From: Flavobacterium sp.
GTDB taxonomy: Bacteria > Bacteroidota > Bacteroidia > Flavobacteriales > Flavobacteriaceae
Reading direction: 5' to 3'
Assembly (NCBI RefSeq): GCF_017744675.1
Contig: NZ_JAGIAV010000004.1
Span: 1,476,677 to 1,540,676, forward strand
DNA: 64,000 nucleotides
The position numbers and the translations under genes were made by a program. Position 1 is the stretch's first letter, and each line of letters opens with the position of its first letter. The notes beneath the pieces are model-generated. The model had not been told where the DNA came from and did no database searches. It was given only the letters and a program-made list of their open reading frames with translations. Below, piece after piece: positions 1 through 8,172 of this stretch.

Positions 1-398
1 TTTTCATCTTGTGCATTAATCCAAGCCTTAAGCAAATCCATGTGGATTGTAATTACAATTGTATTGATTCTTGTTTGTTTTGGAATCAGAATTTCAACGT
101 CAATATCTCCAGCAGATACTTGCACAGAAGGAATTAAAACACTCCGATTTGCTGGGTTCTTATAATCTTGCTGAAATAAATTCCTAAAACTAAAAGTGAT
201 TTCATCTTTTCGAGAATCTCCACCAGCTCTTCTAATTGTCATTTCTTCCTTAAACTCACACTGACTAATCATCATATTCATTTGAGAAGAAAAATTATAA
301 GACCTAATAGAACCCTGACCATAACTTTCAGGCAAAACAAACAATCCGTTATCAGATTTCGTTTTGGTAAATGCTGCAAGTTTTTCTATTAAACCCAT
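1..398 (-). CDS. AraC-family-like transcriptional regulator, N-terminal part (cut by window edge)
   Basis: An open frame runs from an ATG at 398 to the window edge without a stop and gives 132 residues starting MGLIEKLAAF. The segment with LPESYGQGSIRSYNF, followed by RRAGGDSRKDEITFSF, resembles the N-terminal sensor region of Bacteroidota AraC/PchR-type regulators. The DNA-binding HTH would lie outside the window. The gene is divergent from the glycosyltransferase, with about 107 bp between the starts, so it could regulate that gene. The family call rests on sequence resemblance only, since the diagnostic HTH is not visible. Confidence 0.55.
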   Translation of the reverse strand, partial: MGLIEKLAAFTKTKSDNGLFVLPESYGQGSIRSYNFSSQMNMMISQCEFKEEMTIRRAGGDSRKDEITFSFRNLFQQDYKNPANRSVLIPSVQVSAGDIDVEILIPKQTRINTIVITIHMDLLKAWINAQDE

Positions 399-475
399 TT
401 GAATCGTTTATTACAAAATACCGTTTACGACTATTTTTAAAACAAAAGTAGCTATTTAATCACTTTATTGTATTC

Positions 476-483
476 TAATTTTG
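476..483 (+). promoter_or_regulatory. Probable -7 promoter element for the glycosyltransferase gene
   Basis: TAATTTTG matches the Bacteroidota -7 consensus TAnnTTTG and lies 22 bp before the ATG at 506. No good -33 TTG is seen at the usual distance, so the promoter may be weak or need an activator such as the divergent AraC-type regulator. Confidence 0.45.
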
Positions 484-505
484 CTGAAACAAAAATTTAA
501 AAATT

Positions 506-1726
506 ATGTCAAAAGCATTATTCCTAAGCATTCCATCGCATGGACACATGAATCCAATGATGGGTTTAGCAAATGAATTAGTCCTTCAAGGAGAAAAAGT
601 CACCTTTTTTAGCTCTGAAGAATTCAAAAAATCAATCGAAGAATTAGGTGCTGAATTTATAAGCTATAAAGAAGATCTAAATATTTTTCAAAAGAAAGAA
701 GTAAAACCAAATGAAGAGCAATCAAAAAAGAAATCCTTAACAGGACTTACAAGTGCTTTTTTACATCCTGAGATTTTCATAGATGATGTTTTAAATGAAA
801 TAGGAGATCGAAATTTTGATTACATCGTTTTTTCGGCTGCTTATCCTTACGCAAAACTCATTTCTCAAATTTTACAGATTCCGGCAATTTCTTCTTATGC
901 TGTATTTGCAACTAAAGACGAACTGTTTAATAAAAAAGCAAAAGCAGAAATAGAACCTAAGAAAAAAGCGCCTTTTGGGTTAAATGCTGAGATTATTCAA
1001 GAATTTAAAAAAGTACGAGAAAATCTAATTTCAAAGTACAAAAAACAAATCCCCGATAATATTATGGATTTGCTGTTTAATAAAGGCGACTTAAATATCG
1101 TTTATACGTCTAAATATTTTATTAGAAATATGGAAAATTATGACGAAAGCTTCATTTTTATCGGACCGCCAGTTTATAAAAAGAAATATACTGTGGACTT
1201 CCCTTTTGAAAAAATTGAAGGCAAAAAAGTGATTTACATTTCTTTAGGAACAATTTTCAGCAACCACTCTACAGATTTAAACAACATGTTTTTCAAAGCT
1301 TTTGCCAACACTGAGTATGTTGTGGTTATGGCTGCGCATAAAGTAAATTTTTCAGAAGCAGAAATTCCCGAAAATTTTATTATCAGGGATTATGTGCCAC
1401 AATTAGAAATATTAAAACACACCACTGTAGCCATAACTCATGGCGGAATGAACAGTATGGGCGATTTATTGTATTACAAAGTTCCTTTTGTTTCAATTCC
1501 GTTAGGAGCCGATCAGTTTTTCCTGTCTAACCGTGCTGAAGAACTTGGAGCTACAATCGTACTCGACACCAATACAATTACTGCTGAAACCATTAAAAAT
1601 TCAGTCGAAAAAATATTAACAACTTCAAGCTACATTGAAAATAGTGCCAAGATAAACGACTCATTTAAAAGTGCAGGCGGTTATAAAAAAGCAGCAGAAG
1701 AAATATTTAAATTAAAAAACAAGTAA
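506..1726 (+). CDS. MGT-type (macrolide family) UDP-glycosyltransferase
   Basis: This 406-aa protein is a GT-B fold, GT1-family glycosyltransferase that would move a sugar from an activated nucleotide donor onto a small hydrophobic acceptor in the cytoplasm. The N-terminus has the acceptor-side motif SHGHMNP (His12 is the likely catalytic base). The C-terminal half carries the donor-binding signature ITHGGMNSMGD near residue 310, followed by PLGADQFF near 333. Length fits bacterial YjiC/macrolide glycosyltransferases. It follows a divergent AraC-like regulator and precedes a TonB-receptor operon. Whether the natural substrate is an antibiotic, a flavonoid or a cell metabolite cannot be told from sequence. 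Confidence 0.85.
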   Translation: MSKALFLSIPSHGHMNPMMGLANELVLQGEKVTFFSSEEFKKSIEELGAEFISYKEDLNIFQKKEVKPNEEQSKKKSLTGLTSAFLHPEIFIDDVLNEIGDRNFDYIVFSAAYPYAKLISQILQIPAISSYAVFATKDELFNKKAKAEIEPKKKAPFGLNAEIIQEFKKVRENLISKYKKQIPDNIMDLLFNKGDLNIVYTSKYFIRNMENYDESFIFIGPPVYKKKYTVDFPFEKIEGKKVIYISLGTIFSNHSTDLNNMFFKAFANTEYVVVMAAHKVNFSEAEIPENFIIRDYVPQLEILKHTTVAITHGGMNSMGDLLYYKVPFVSIPLGADQFFLSNRAEELGATIVLDTNTITAETIKNSVEKILTTSSYIENSAKINDSFKSAGGYKKAAEEIFKLKNK

Positions 1727-1825
1727 ACCTGTAACAAAACCATGATTTTCTTAACTTATGTTTAACAAAAGTTCCGTAAGAATATGAAGTAGAATTTGTT
1801 AACTATGTAAATCAAAATCAACATA

Positions 1826-4207
1826 ATGATTACAAAAAATACCTGCACATTTTTTCTTTTTATTCTTACGATTTTCACCTCATTTGCGCAGGAAAAATTC
1901 ACTCTAAGTGGAACCATTAGCGATAGCAAAAACAACGAAACTTTAATTGGAGTCAATATTTTTATTCCTTCTTTAAAAATAGGAACCACAACTAACGAAT
2001 ATGGCTTCTATTCTCTTTCTGCACCAAAAGGCGAATATGAGATTGAAGTTAGTTACATCGGTTATCAAACCATTCAGAAAAGCATTAACTTAAATCAAAA
2101 TACAAAAATCAATTTCGCCATAAAAGAAGGTGGCGAAGAATTGCAAGAAGTCATAATTACAGAAAACAAAGGCAAATCAAACATCAAAACTCCTGAAATG
2201 AGCGTGAATAAACTCTCTATTTCAACGATAAAAAAAATGCCTGTTGTTTTGGGAGAAGTTGATGTTTTAAAATCTATTTTATTGCTTCCAGGTGTTACCA
2301 ATGCAGGTGAAGGCGCTTCTGGATTTAATGTCCGCGGAGGCGGTGCAGATCAGAATCTGATTCTTTTAGACGAAGCCACTATTTTTAATTCTTCTCACGT
2401 CTTCGGATTCTTTTCTGTTTTTAATCCTGATGCCATTAAAGATTTAAAATTATACAAAGGCGGAATTCCAGCACGTTATGGCGGAAGGGCTTCTTCAGTT
2501 TTAGAAATCTATCAAAAAGACGGAAGCAGTAAAGATTTTCATATGAATGGAGGAATCGGATTAATTTCAAGTCGTTTATTGGCTGAAGGTCCGATTGTAA
2601 AAGACAAAGGTTCTTTTTTAATTGGCGGAAGGGCTTCCTATGCACATCTTTTTTTAAAACTCTCCGAAGAGAATAAAAACAATGCAGCCTACTTTTATGA
2701 TTTAAACACCAAATTAAACTACAAACTCAACGACAACAACAGTTTATATTTATCTGGTTATTTCGGGCGTGATGTTTTTAGATTAAATAAGAGTTTTACT
2801 AATACCTACGGAAATTCGACTTTAAACCTGAGATGGAATCATTTGTATTCTGATAAACTATTCTCTAATCTCTCTTTAATTTATAGTGATTATTATTACG
2901 GATTAGATCTTGATTTTGTTGGTTTCAATTGGGATTCTGGAATCAAAAATTACAACATCAAATACGATTTCAAACATTATATTTCAGATAAGCTAAAACT
3001 TAACTATGGATTAAACGGAATCTATTATCAATTTAATCCCGGAACAATTAAACCAAGTAGCGAAGATTCAGGAATTAATCCAGACCAATTAGACAAAAAA
3101 TATGCTTTTGAGCCTTCTGTGTATTTAGATGCAGAAAGTCAGCTTTCTGAAAAAATTTCTATTGCATACGGATTACGCTACAGCTTATTTTATCGTTTAG
3201 GAGCTTCTACCATCAATTATTATGATAATAACGAAGCAGTAGTTTTTAATACTGATATGCAGATTTATGAGAAAGGAACACCTACCTCAACAAAGTATTT
3301 CGGAAAAAATAAAGTCATTCAGAGTTACGGTAATTTTGAACCGCGTTTTTCTATTTCCTATCAATTAAACGAAGACCAATCTCTTAAAGCGAGTTACAAT
3401 AGAATGGCGCAGTACCTTCAATTAATTTCCAATACCTCTTCTCCTACTCCGCTCGATGTCTGGATGCCGAGTGATAATTACATTAAACCACAACTTGCAG
3501 ATCAGGTGGCTTTAGGCTATTTCAGAAATATTTACAACGATGCCTATTCTCTAGAAGTAGAAACTTATTATAAAAAAATACAAAACAGGTTAGATTATAT
3601 AGACGGAGCCGATTTAATAGCTAACAATGCTATCGAACAAGTTATCTTAAACGGCCATATGCGCTCGTATGGTTTAGAGCTGATGGTTAAGAAAAACAAA
3701 GGTCGATTTAATGGCTGGATTTCGTACACCATTTCAAGATCTGAGCAGCAAACCCCTGGAAGAACTCCGGAAGAAATTGGTATTAACAATGGTAAATGGT
3801 ATGCTTCTGCTTACGATAAAACACATAATTTAGCTATTACATCTTCTTACAATTTAAACGAAAAATGGTCTTTTGGTGCTAACTTTGCTTTACAGTCGGG
3901 ACAGCCAGTTACGTATCCGAACGGTCAGTATCACTATTTAGGAATTGTGGTTCCAAGTTATGGATTACGAAACGGAAATAGACTTCCAGCATATCATCAT
4001 CTGGATGTCTCTGCAACTTTAACGCCGCACAAAAACAAAGACAGAAACTGGAAAGGAGAATGGGTTTTCAGCATATACAATCTTTACAATCGCATGAACG
4101 CAGCTTCAATTAGTTTTCGTCAAAATAATGATACAGGAGAAAATGAAGCCGTTAAAACCTCCATTTTCGGAATTGTTCCAGCCGTTAGCTATAATTTCAA
4201 ATTTTAA
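1826..4207 (+). CDS. TonB-dependent receptor with carboxypeptidase-like N-terminal domain
   Basis: This 793-aa outer-membrane protein imports a ligand using TonB energy. It has a signal peptide of about 21 residues ending FTSFAQ. A CarboxypepD_reg-like beta-sandwich follows at about 24-95 (motif LIGVNIFIPSLKIGTTTNEYGFY). The plug domain at about 115-240 contains LLPGVTNAGEGASGFNVRGG and PARYGGRASSVLEI. The remainder is a 22-strand-type barrel ending in an aromatic residue (YNFKF). It leads a four-gene run: the DUF4249 gene starts 24 bp downstream, and the next two genes follow at 2 and 1 bp. Receptor/DUF4249 pairs are common in Bacteroidota. The ligand is unknown. Confidence 0.92.
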   Translation: MITKNTCTFFLFILTIFTSFAQEKFTLSGTISDSKNNETLIGVNIFIPSLKIGTTTNEYGFYSLSAPKGEYEIEVSYIGYQTIQKSINLNQNTKINFAIKEGGEELQEVIITENKGKSNIKTPEMSVNKLSISTIKKMPVVLGEVDVLKSILLLPGVTNAGEGASGFNVRGGGADQNLILLDEATIFNSSHVFGFFSVFNPDAIKDLKLYKGGIPARYGGRASSVLEIYQKDGSSKDFHMNGGIGLISSRLLAEGPIVKDKGSFLIGGRASYAHLFLKLSEENKNNAAYFYDLNTKLNYKLNDNNSLYLSGYFGRDVFRLNKSFTNTYGNSTLNLRWNHLYSDKLFSNLSLIYSDYYYGLDLDFVGFNWDSGIKNYNIKYDFKHYISDKLKLNYGLNGIYYQFNPGTIKPSSEDSGINPDQLDKKYAFEPSVYLDAESQLSEKISIAYGLRYSLFYRLGASTINYYDNNEAVVFNTDMQIYEKGTPTSTKYFGKNKVIQSYGNFEPRFSISYQLNEDQSLKASYNRMAQYLQLISNTSSPTPLDVWMPSDNYIKPQLADQVALGYFRNIYNDAYSLEVETYYKKIQNRLDYIDGADLIANNAIEQVILNGHMRSYGLELMVKKNKGRFNGWISYTISRSEQQTPGRTPEEIGINNGKWYASAYDKTHNLAITSSYNLNEKWSFGANFALQSGQPVTYPNGQYHYLGIVVPSYGLRNGNRLPAYHHLDVSATLTPHKNKDRNWKGEWVFSIYNLYNRMNAASISFRQNNDTGENEAVKTSIFGIVPAVSYNFKF

Positions 4208-4231
4208 AAAATCAATTCAAAAACTAAAGAT

Positions 4232-5059
4232 ATGCTTATGAGAAAATTAGTTTTTTTAATCGCATTTTTTCTTTCTCTTTTCCTTACAAGCTGTGAGGAA
4301 GTTGTTAATGTTGATTTAGATACAGCGCCTGCAAAACTGGTAATTGAAGCTGCTATTAATTGGGAGAAAGGAACAAAAGGAAACGAACAAACTATAAAAC
4401 TGACTACAACAACCGGTTATTTTGAAGACGTAATTCCAACTGTTTCAAATGCAATTATCTATATAGAAAACAGTAAAAAAGAACGATTTAATTTTATCGA
4501 AGTTAAAAAAACAGGTCAATATGTATGTAACACTTTCAAACCCATTATCGATGAAGAATATACGTTAACCATAATTAGTAGAGGAAACCGATACATAGGA
4601 ACAGAAACTTTAAAATCGGTAGCATCAATTACGCGAATAGAACAAAATAACCAAGGCGGATTTTCTGGAAAAGATATTGAAGTAAAAGCTTTTTATAATG
4701 ACCCAGCCGATGCAGCTAATTTTTACTTATACAAATATTCCTATTCAAATAAAGTCAAATCAACTTTTTATGTAGATGAGGATAAATTTTTTAATGGTAA
4801 TGAATTTTCGAGCTTTTCAGACGATGAAGATTTAAAAACCGGAAATCAAATTGAAGTAACGCACTACGGAATTTCACAGCAATACTACAATTACATGAAT
4901 ATTTTAGTTAGCATTGCCGGAAGCAATGTTGGAGGTCCATTTCAGTCTCCACCTGCGACTGTAAAAGGAAATATGATCAATGTAACCAATAAAGACAATT
5001 ATCCGCTGGGATATTTCTCCTTAAGCGAAACCAGTACAGAAAAGTACAAAATTCAATAA
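4232..5059 (+). CDS. DUF4249-family lipoprotein, partner of the TonB receptor
   Basis: This 275-aa lipoprotein has a hydrophobic leader ending LFLTSC, where the Cys would be lipidated. It is followed by EEVVNVDLDTAPAKLVIEA, typical of DUF4249. A second Met two codons in (4238) is an equally good start. In this family the protein is normally encoded just after a TonB-dependent receptor and is thought to be a surface or periplasmic accessory to uptake, with unknown biochemistry. The stop is 2 bp from the next ATG, so translation is probably coupled. Confidence 0.85.
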   Translation: MLMRKLVFLIAFFLSLFLTSCEEVVNVDLDTAPAKLVIEAAINWEKGTKGNEQTIKLTTTTGYFEDVIPTVSNAIIYIENSKKERFNFIEVKKTGQYVCNTFKPIIDEEYTLTIISRGNRYIGTETLKSVASITRIEQNNQGGFSGKDIEVKAFYNDPADAANFYLYKYSYSNKVKSTFYVDEDKFFNGNEFSSFSDDEDLKTGNQIEVTHYGISQQYYNYMNILVSIAGSNVGGPFQSPPATVKGNMINVTNKDNYPLGYFSLSETSTEKYKIQ

Positions 5060-5061
5060 TC

Positions 5062-5544
5062 ATGCAACCAAAAATTAAAACCTTAACCGAAAAAAAACTC
5101 ATTGGACATTCTATAGAAATGTCATTTATCGAGAATAAAACTTTCCAGCTATGGAGTGGTTTTATGCCCAATAGAAAAGAGATAAAAAATGCAATAAGTG
5201 CTAATTTGTATTCTTTAGAAGTTTATGAAGAAAACCACTTTGACAATTTTGATCCTAGTGACAATTTCTATAAATGGGCAGCCGTAGAAGTTTCAGATTA
5301 TGAAAATCTTCCAGAAGGAATGAAAACCTTAGTAGTCCCTGATGGTCTATATGCCGTTTTTCTTCATTTAGGCCCAGCCTCAGAAGGGCATAAAACGTAT
5401 CATTATATTTTTACAGAATGGCTTCCAAATTCTGAATACACAGTAGATGACAGACCGCATTTTGCTGTAATGGATGAAAAATATAAAAAAGACGATCCTA
5501 CTTCTGAAGAAGAAATATGGATTCCGATAAAAAGCAGAAATTAA
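5062..5544 (+). CDS. GyrI-like small-molecule-binding domain protein
   Basis: This 160-aa soluble cytoplasmic protein has the layout of stand-alone GyrI/AraC-effector-binding (SHV-fold) proteins. Supporting segments are LIGHSIEMSFIENKTFQLWSGF at the start, YKWAAVEVSDYENLPEGMKTLVVPDGLYAVFLH in the middle (given here only to show the family pattern in two halves), and a C-terminal part with an acidic RPHFAVMDEKY segment. Such domains bind hydrophobic or cationic drugs and metabolites, and some have hydrolase activity on electrophilic toxins. It sits inside the receptor operon, 2 bp after DUF4249 and 1 bp before the DinB-like gene, which hints that the imported or encountered compound is the ligand. 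No DNA-binding domain is present. Confidence 0.8.
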   Translation: MQPKIKTLTEKKLIGHSIEMSFIENKTFQLWSGFMPNRKEIKNAISANLYSLEVYEENHFDNFDPSDNFYKWAAVEVSDYENLPEGMKTLVVPDGLYAVFLHLGPASEGHKTYHYIFTEWLPNSEYTVDDRPHFAVMDEKYKKDDPTSEEEIWIPIKSRN

Positions 5545-5545
5545 A

Positions 5546-5989
5546 ATGGTAATAGAATCACTAAAATCTCTTTTTAATAGAGATTTAAACAAACTGAAGG
5601 ACGAAATCGAATCGTATCAAAACGAAAGCACGATTTGGATAATAGACAAAAACATTTCCAATTCAGCAGGGAACTTATGCCTGCATTTAGTTGGAAATCT
5701 AAACACTTATATTGGTGCAGAAATAGGCAAAACAGGTTATGTGCGAGATCGTCCTTTGGAGTTTTCATTAAAAGATATTCCAAAATCTGAACTGATTTCA
5801 AAAATTGAAAACACAATTGAAGTCATCAACAAAAGTTTAGATTCGTTAACCGAAAAAGATTTAGAACAGATTTATCCGCAGATTGTTTTTGAAAAAGAAA
5901 TGACAACTGGATTCTTCCTAATTCATCTTTCTACGCATTTAGCCTATCATTTAGGACAAATCAATTATCATAGAAGACTTTTAGATTAA
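5546..5989 (+). CDS. DinB-like (DUF1572-type) protein
   Basis: This 147-aa protein has the four-helix DinB/YfiT fold pattern. It contains NLCLHLVGNLNTYIGAEIG in the first half and the C-terminal histidine motif THLAYHLGQINYHRR, with spaced His residues able to bind a divalent metal. DinB-fold enzymes include thiol (bacillithiol, mycothiol) S-transferases and other metal-dependent enzymes, and many have no known role. It is the last gene of the receptor/DUF4249/GyrI run. Together with the GyrI-like protein it suggests modification or detoxification of a small molecule, which is an inference. Confidence 0.82.
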   Translation: MVIESLKSLFNRDLNKLKDEIESYQNESTIWIIDKNISNSAGNLCLHLVGNLNTYIGAEIGKTGYVRDRPLEFSLKDIPKSELISKIENTIEVINKSLDSLTEKDLEQIYPQIVFEKEMTTGFFLIHLSTHLAYHLGQINYHRRLLD

Positions 5990-6071
5990 AAAAAACAACT
6001 TCTCAACATATGTAAATGTTTTAAAATTAGAATTGACAAACCTTTGTACTGTTAATTCTAATTTTAAAAAC

Positions 6072-6527
6072 ATGAAACATTTACTTGCCTTTTTATTGTT
6101 TATTTACGCGTTTCAAGCACAAGCACAATCCTTTAAAAATCCAGAATCTTTATTCAATCCTGCACCTTATGGCTTCAGCCATGCCTCTGCAGTAAAAACA
6201 CCTGGCGAACTTATTTATATTTCAGGTCAAAGCGGAGGTTTAGGAAAACAGCATCTTTTAAGCCCAGATTTTAGAACACAAGTAAAAACTGCACTAGAAA
6301 ATCTCAAAGTGATTTTAAACAGCTATGAGCTAAAACCAGAAAATGTAATGAAAATTACAATCCTGATCGTTGATCACTCCTCAGAAAAATTAAAAATTTG
6401 GGAAGAAGAAATCAGTAAAGTCTGGAACGGAAAACCTTTTCCTGCCAGTACATTAATACCTGTTCCAAAATTAGCTCTTGACGGAATGCTCATAGAAGTT
6501 GACGCAGTTGCTTTTAAAGCCAATTAA
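6072..6527 (+). CDS. Exported RidA/YjgF-YER057c-UK114 family protein
   Basis: This protein of about 151 aa starts at MKHLLAFLLFIYAFQAQAQ, a clear Sec signal peptide, so I reject a longer TTG start at 6033. The mature part has the Rid fold pattern: GELIYISGQSGG, then TQVKTALENLKVILN, then KITILIV and a C-terminal KLALDGMLIEVDAVAF. Rid proteins of the classic type deaminate reactive enamines/imines using a conserved Arg. Here the usual Arg of the IEVEAIA/CxR region is not obvious, so catalysis is doubtful. Export to the periplasm sets it apart from cytoplasmic RidA. Confidence 0.82.
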   Translation: MKHLLAFLLFIYAFQAQAQSFKNPESLFNPAPYGFSHASAVKTPGELIYISGQSGGLGKQHLLSPDFRTQVKTALENLKVILNSYELKPENVMKITILIVDHSSEKLKIWEEEISKVWNGKPFPASTLIPVPKLALDGMLIEVDAVAFKAN

Positions 6528-6536
6528 ATAAAGACA

Positions 6537-6570
6537 TTTTCTGCCAAAGACTAGATCTTTTGTACATTTG
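6537..6570 (+). promoter_or_regulatory. Probable promoter of thiamine pyrophosphokinase gene
   Basis: The -7 element TACATTTG (6563-6570) is preceded 19 bp upstream by TTTTCTG, a weak -33. The ATG at 6593 follows 22 bp later. Because the element lies inside the longer TTG-started reading frame (6560), it decides for the ATG start. Confidence 0.55.
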
Positions 6571-6592
6571 TACTTCATTCAAAAAAACTTAC

Positions 6593-7255
6593 ATGTCATC
6601 ACATCACATAGTCCGCGACGATCAAGAACCTGCTTTAATAATTGCCAATGGTGCGGCCTGCGATCCTGAATTATTAGGACAATTATTAGAATGGTCTCCA
6701 CTGGTTGTCGTTTTAGATTCGGCTATCGAAAGAGTGATTGAATTAGGTATAAAAGTCGACGTTTTATTGGGCGATTTTGATCGTGGTTTCGATCCTGAAA
6801 TTTACAAAACTTCTCAATTTCCAATCGAAATCGTCCACACGCCAGATCAAGATAAAACCGATTTGGAAAAAGCGTTTGATTATCTTATCGAAAGAAAAAT
6901 TCCAGCTGTAAATGTCGTTTGGGCAACAGGAAAACGTGCCGATCATACCATTACAAACTTGACACAAATTGTTCGCTATCGAGATTTACTGAAAATTGTG
7001 ATTCTAGACGATCATTCTAAAATATTTCTTCTGCCAACAAAATTTGAAAAATGGTATACCGCAAACACACCAATTTCATTGATTCCAATTGGAGTTGTTA
7101 ACGGAATTTCTTCTGCCAATTTAAAATACGAATTAAACGACGACACACTCACAATGGGTTACAGAACCGGAAGCAGTAATTCAGTCGAAAAAGATGGTAT
7201 TGTAACCATTACGCATCGCGAAGGAGATCTTCTTTTAATGGAATGTTTTGATTAG
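6593..7255 (+). CDS. thiN: Thiamine pyrophosphokinase
   Basis: This 220-aa enzyme transfers pyrophosphate from ATP to thiamine to make the cofactor TPP. Family motifs are all visible: IIANGAAC at the start, LLGDFDRG (substrate/metal site), HTPDQDKTDLEKA, and the GKRADHTITNL segment, then a C-terminal beta domain ending in HREGDLLLMECF. I chose the ATG at 6593 because the promoter-like TACATTTG overlaps any upstream start. The gene is convergent with the next one; the two stop codons are only 2 bp apart. Confidence 0.9.
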   Translation: MSSHHIVRDDQEPALIIANGAACDPELLGQLLEWSPLVVVLDSAIERVIELGIKVDVLLGDFDRGFDPEIYKTSQFPIEIVHTPDQDKTDLEKAFDYLIERKIPAVNVVWATGKRADHTITNLTQIVRYRDLLKIVILDDHSKIFLLPTKFEKWYTANTPISLIPIGVVNGISSANLKYELNDDTLTMGYRTGSSNSVEKDGIVTITHREGDLLLMECFD

Positions 7256-7257
7256 TT

Positions 7258-7998
7258 TTATATCGTTTGTTTGTTTATAATTTTATAAATAAAAATACTC
7301 TCAGGGGCTCTACTTCCTTGCAAAGAATAAATTACTGCAAATTCATCATTTTCGGATATTTGAAATTGCTCCATGCTGTGAGGCTCACAAAAAGCGTAAA
7401 AAACATTGTTCTCTTCTTTTATTTTAAGATTGTATTTTTTAGCTGTTATTTCAAGTTCTTCTTTTTCATAAAATCTAAAGGTAGATAAGACTTTTACGTT
7501 TTCTTGAATGATGTAAATACTTTTATCATAAATCTGAATAAATGAATTACGCCAAACAGAATTGTCAGAAGGAAGCCAGTTAAAATAGCCGTCTTTTACA
7601 GGATAAAGCTCTTCACCATCAAAAAAACTTCCTATAACTTTGTCGGAATTAAAGGTGCTTGTTTCTACTTTTTTAGAAATAACAGAATTATTCTTAACCA
7701 ATTCTCTTATATCTAACATTAACTTATAAATATCAGAAGTTGCAATTTCTCCAATTTCTTTCCATCCGTCAAAAGTGTCAATAACTTTAGAAACTTCTTT
7801 TGTACATTCTACAGAATATATTTCGAAACCAAAATCATATTCTCTAATCCCGTCTTTTAATATTTTAGTCAAATTATCTAAAATTTCTTCTATATAATCG
7901 ATACTACAAGAACTTAACTCATTCAAACCTTCCCATTTACCTTTAATATTAAGATAGGTTGTACCGATTTCACTCTTGAAAAATTCGTATTCTAACAT
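7258..7998 (-). CDS. Hypothetical protein, 246 aa
   Basis: I do not recognise this protein. It is acidic and soluble with no signal peptide or membrane segment. It starts MLEYEFFKSEIGTTYLNIKG and contains helical stretches (SIDYIEEILDNLTKILKDG) and a mixed alpha/beta C-terminal half. The first half resembles the immunity-like or DUF-type small proteins often seen in Bacteroidota, but no family motif supports a call. Its 5' end faces a perfect 17-bp inverted repeat 6 bp upstream of the start codon, which probably controls it. It is convergent with thiN. Confidence 0.6.
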   Translation of the reverse strand: MLEYEFFKSEIGTTYLNIKGKWEGLNELSSCSIDYIEEILDNLTKILKDGIREYDFGFEIYSVECTKEVSKVIDTFDGWKEIGEIATSDIYKLMLDIRELVKNNSVISKKVETSTFNSDKVIGSFFDGEELYPVKDGYFNWLPSDNSVWRNSFIQIYDKSIYIIQENVKVLSTFRFYEKEELEITAKKYNLKIKEENNVFYAFCEPHSMEQFQISENDEFAVIYSLQGSRAPESIFIYKIINKQTI

Positions 7999-8003
7999 AT
8001 TAC

Positions 8004-8049
8004 TTTATCTCGATTTAATTTTATAAATATAGAATTAAATCGAGATAAA
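8004..8049. repeat. Perfect 17-bp inverted repeat between divergent genes
   Basis: The left arm TTTATCTCGATTTAATT (8004-8020) is exactly repeated in inverse at 8033-8049, around a 12-bp AT-rich centre. It starts 6 bp upstream of the start codon of the leftward hypothetical gene and about 125 bp upstream of rlmF. It could be a regulator operator or a hairpin in the leftward leader; the sequence cannot decide. Confidence 0.8.
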
Positions 8050-8152
8050 ATTATGCATCATTTCTACAGGACTTATTCGAGTATCATTAATCTAATCCGT
8101 TGCTACAAAATAGATCATTCCTATGGAATTCTTATTCCAAAATTGGAATCCC

Positions 8153-8160
8153 TATCTTTG
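8153..8160 (+). promoter_or_regulatory. Probable -7 element of rlmF
   Basis: TATCTTTG fits TAnnTTTG and is 12 bp before the ATG at 8173. A start further upstream (8053) would put the promoter inside the gene, so this supports the shorter protein. Confidence 0.55.
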
Positions 8161-8172
8161 CAATCGAAATCA

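Noticed and set aside
6033..6071. TTG start giving a longer RidA-like protein
   Set aside because: The ATG at 6072 begins a perfect signal peptide; the upstream 13 codons would bury it.
8053..8172. Longer N-terminus for RlmF
   Set aside because: A TAnnTTTG promoter element lies inside it and the shorter protein has the family length.
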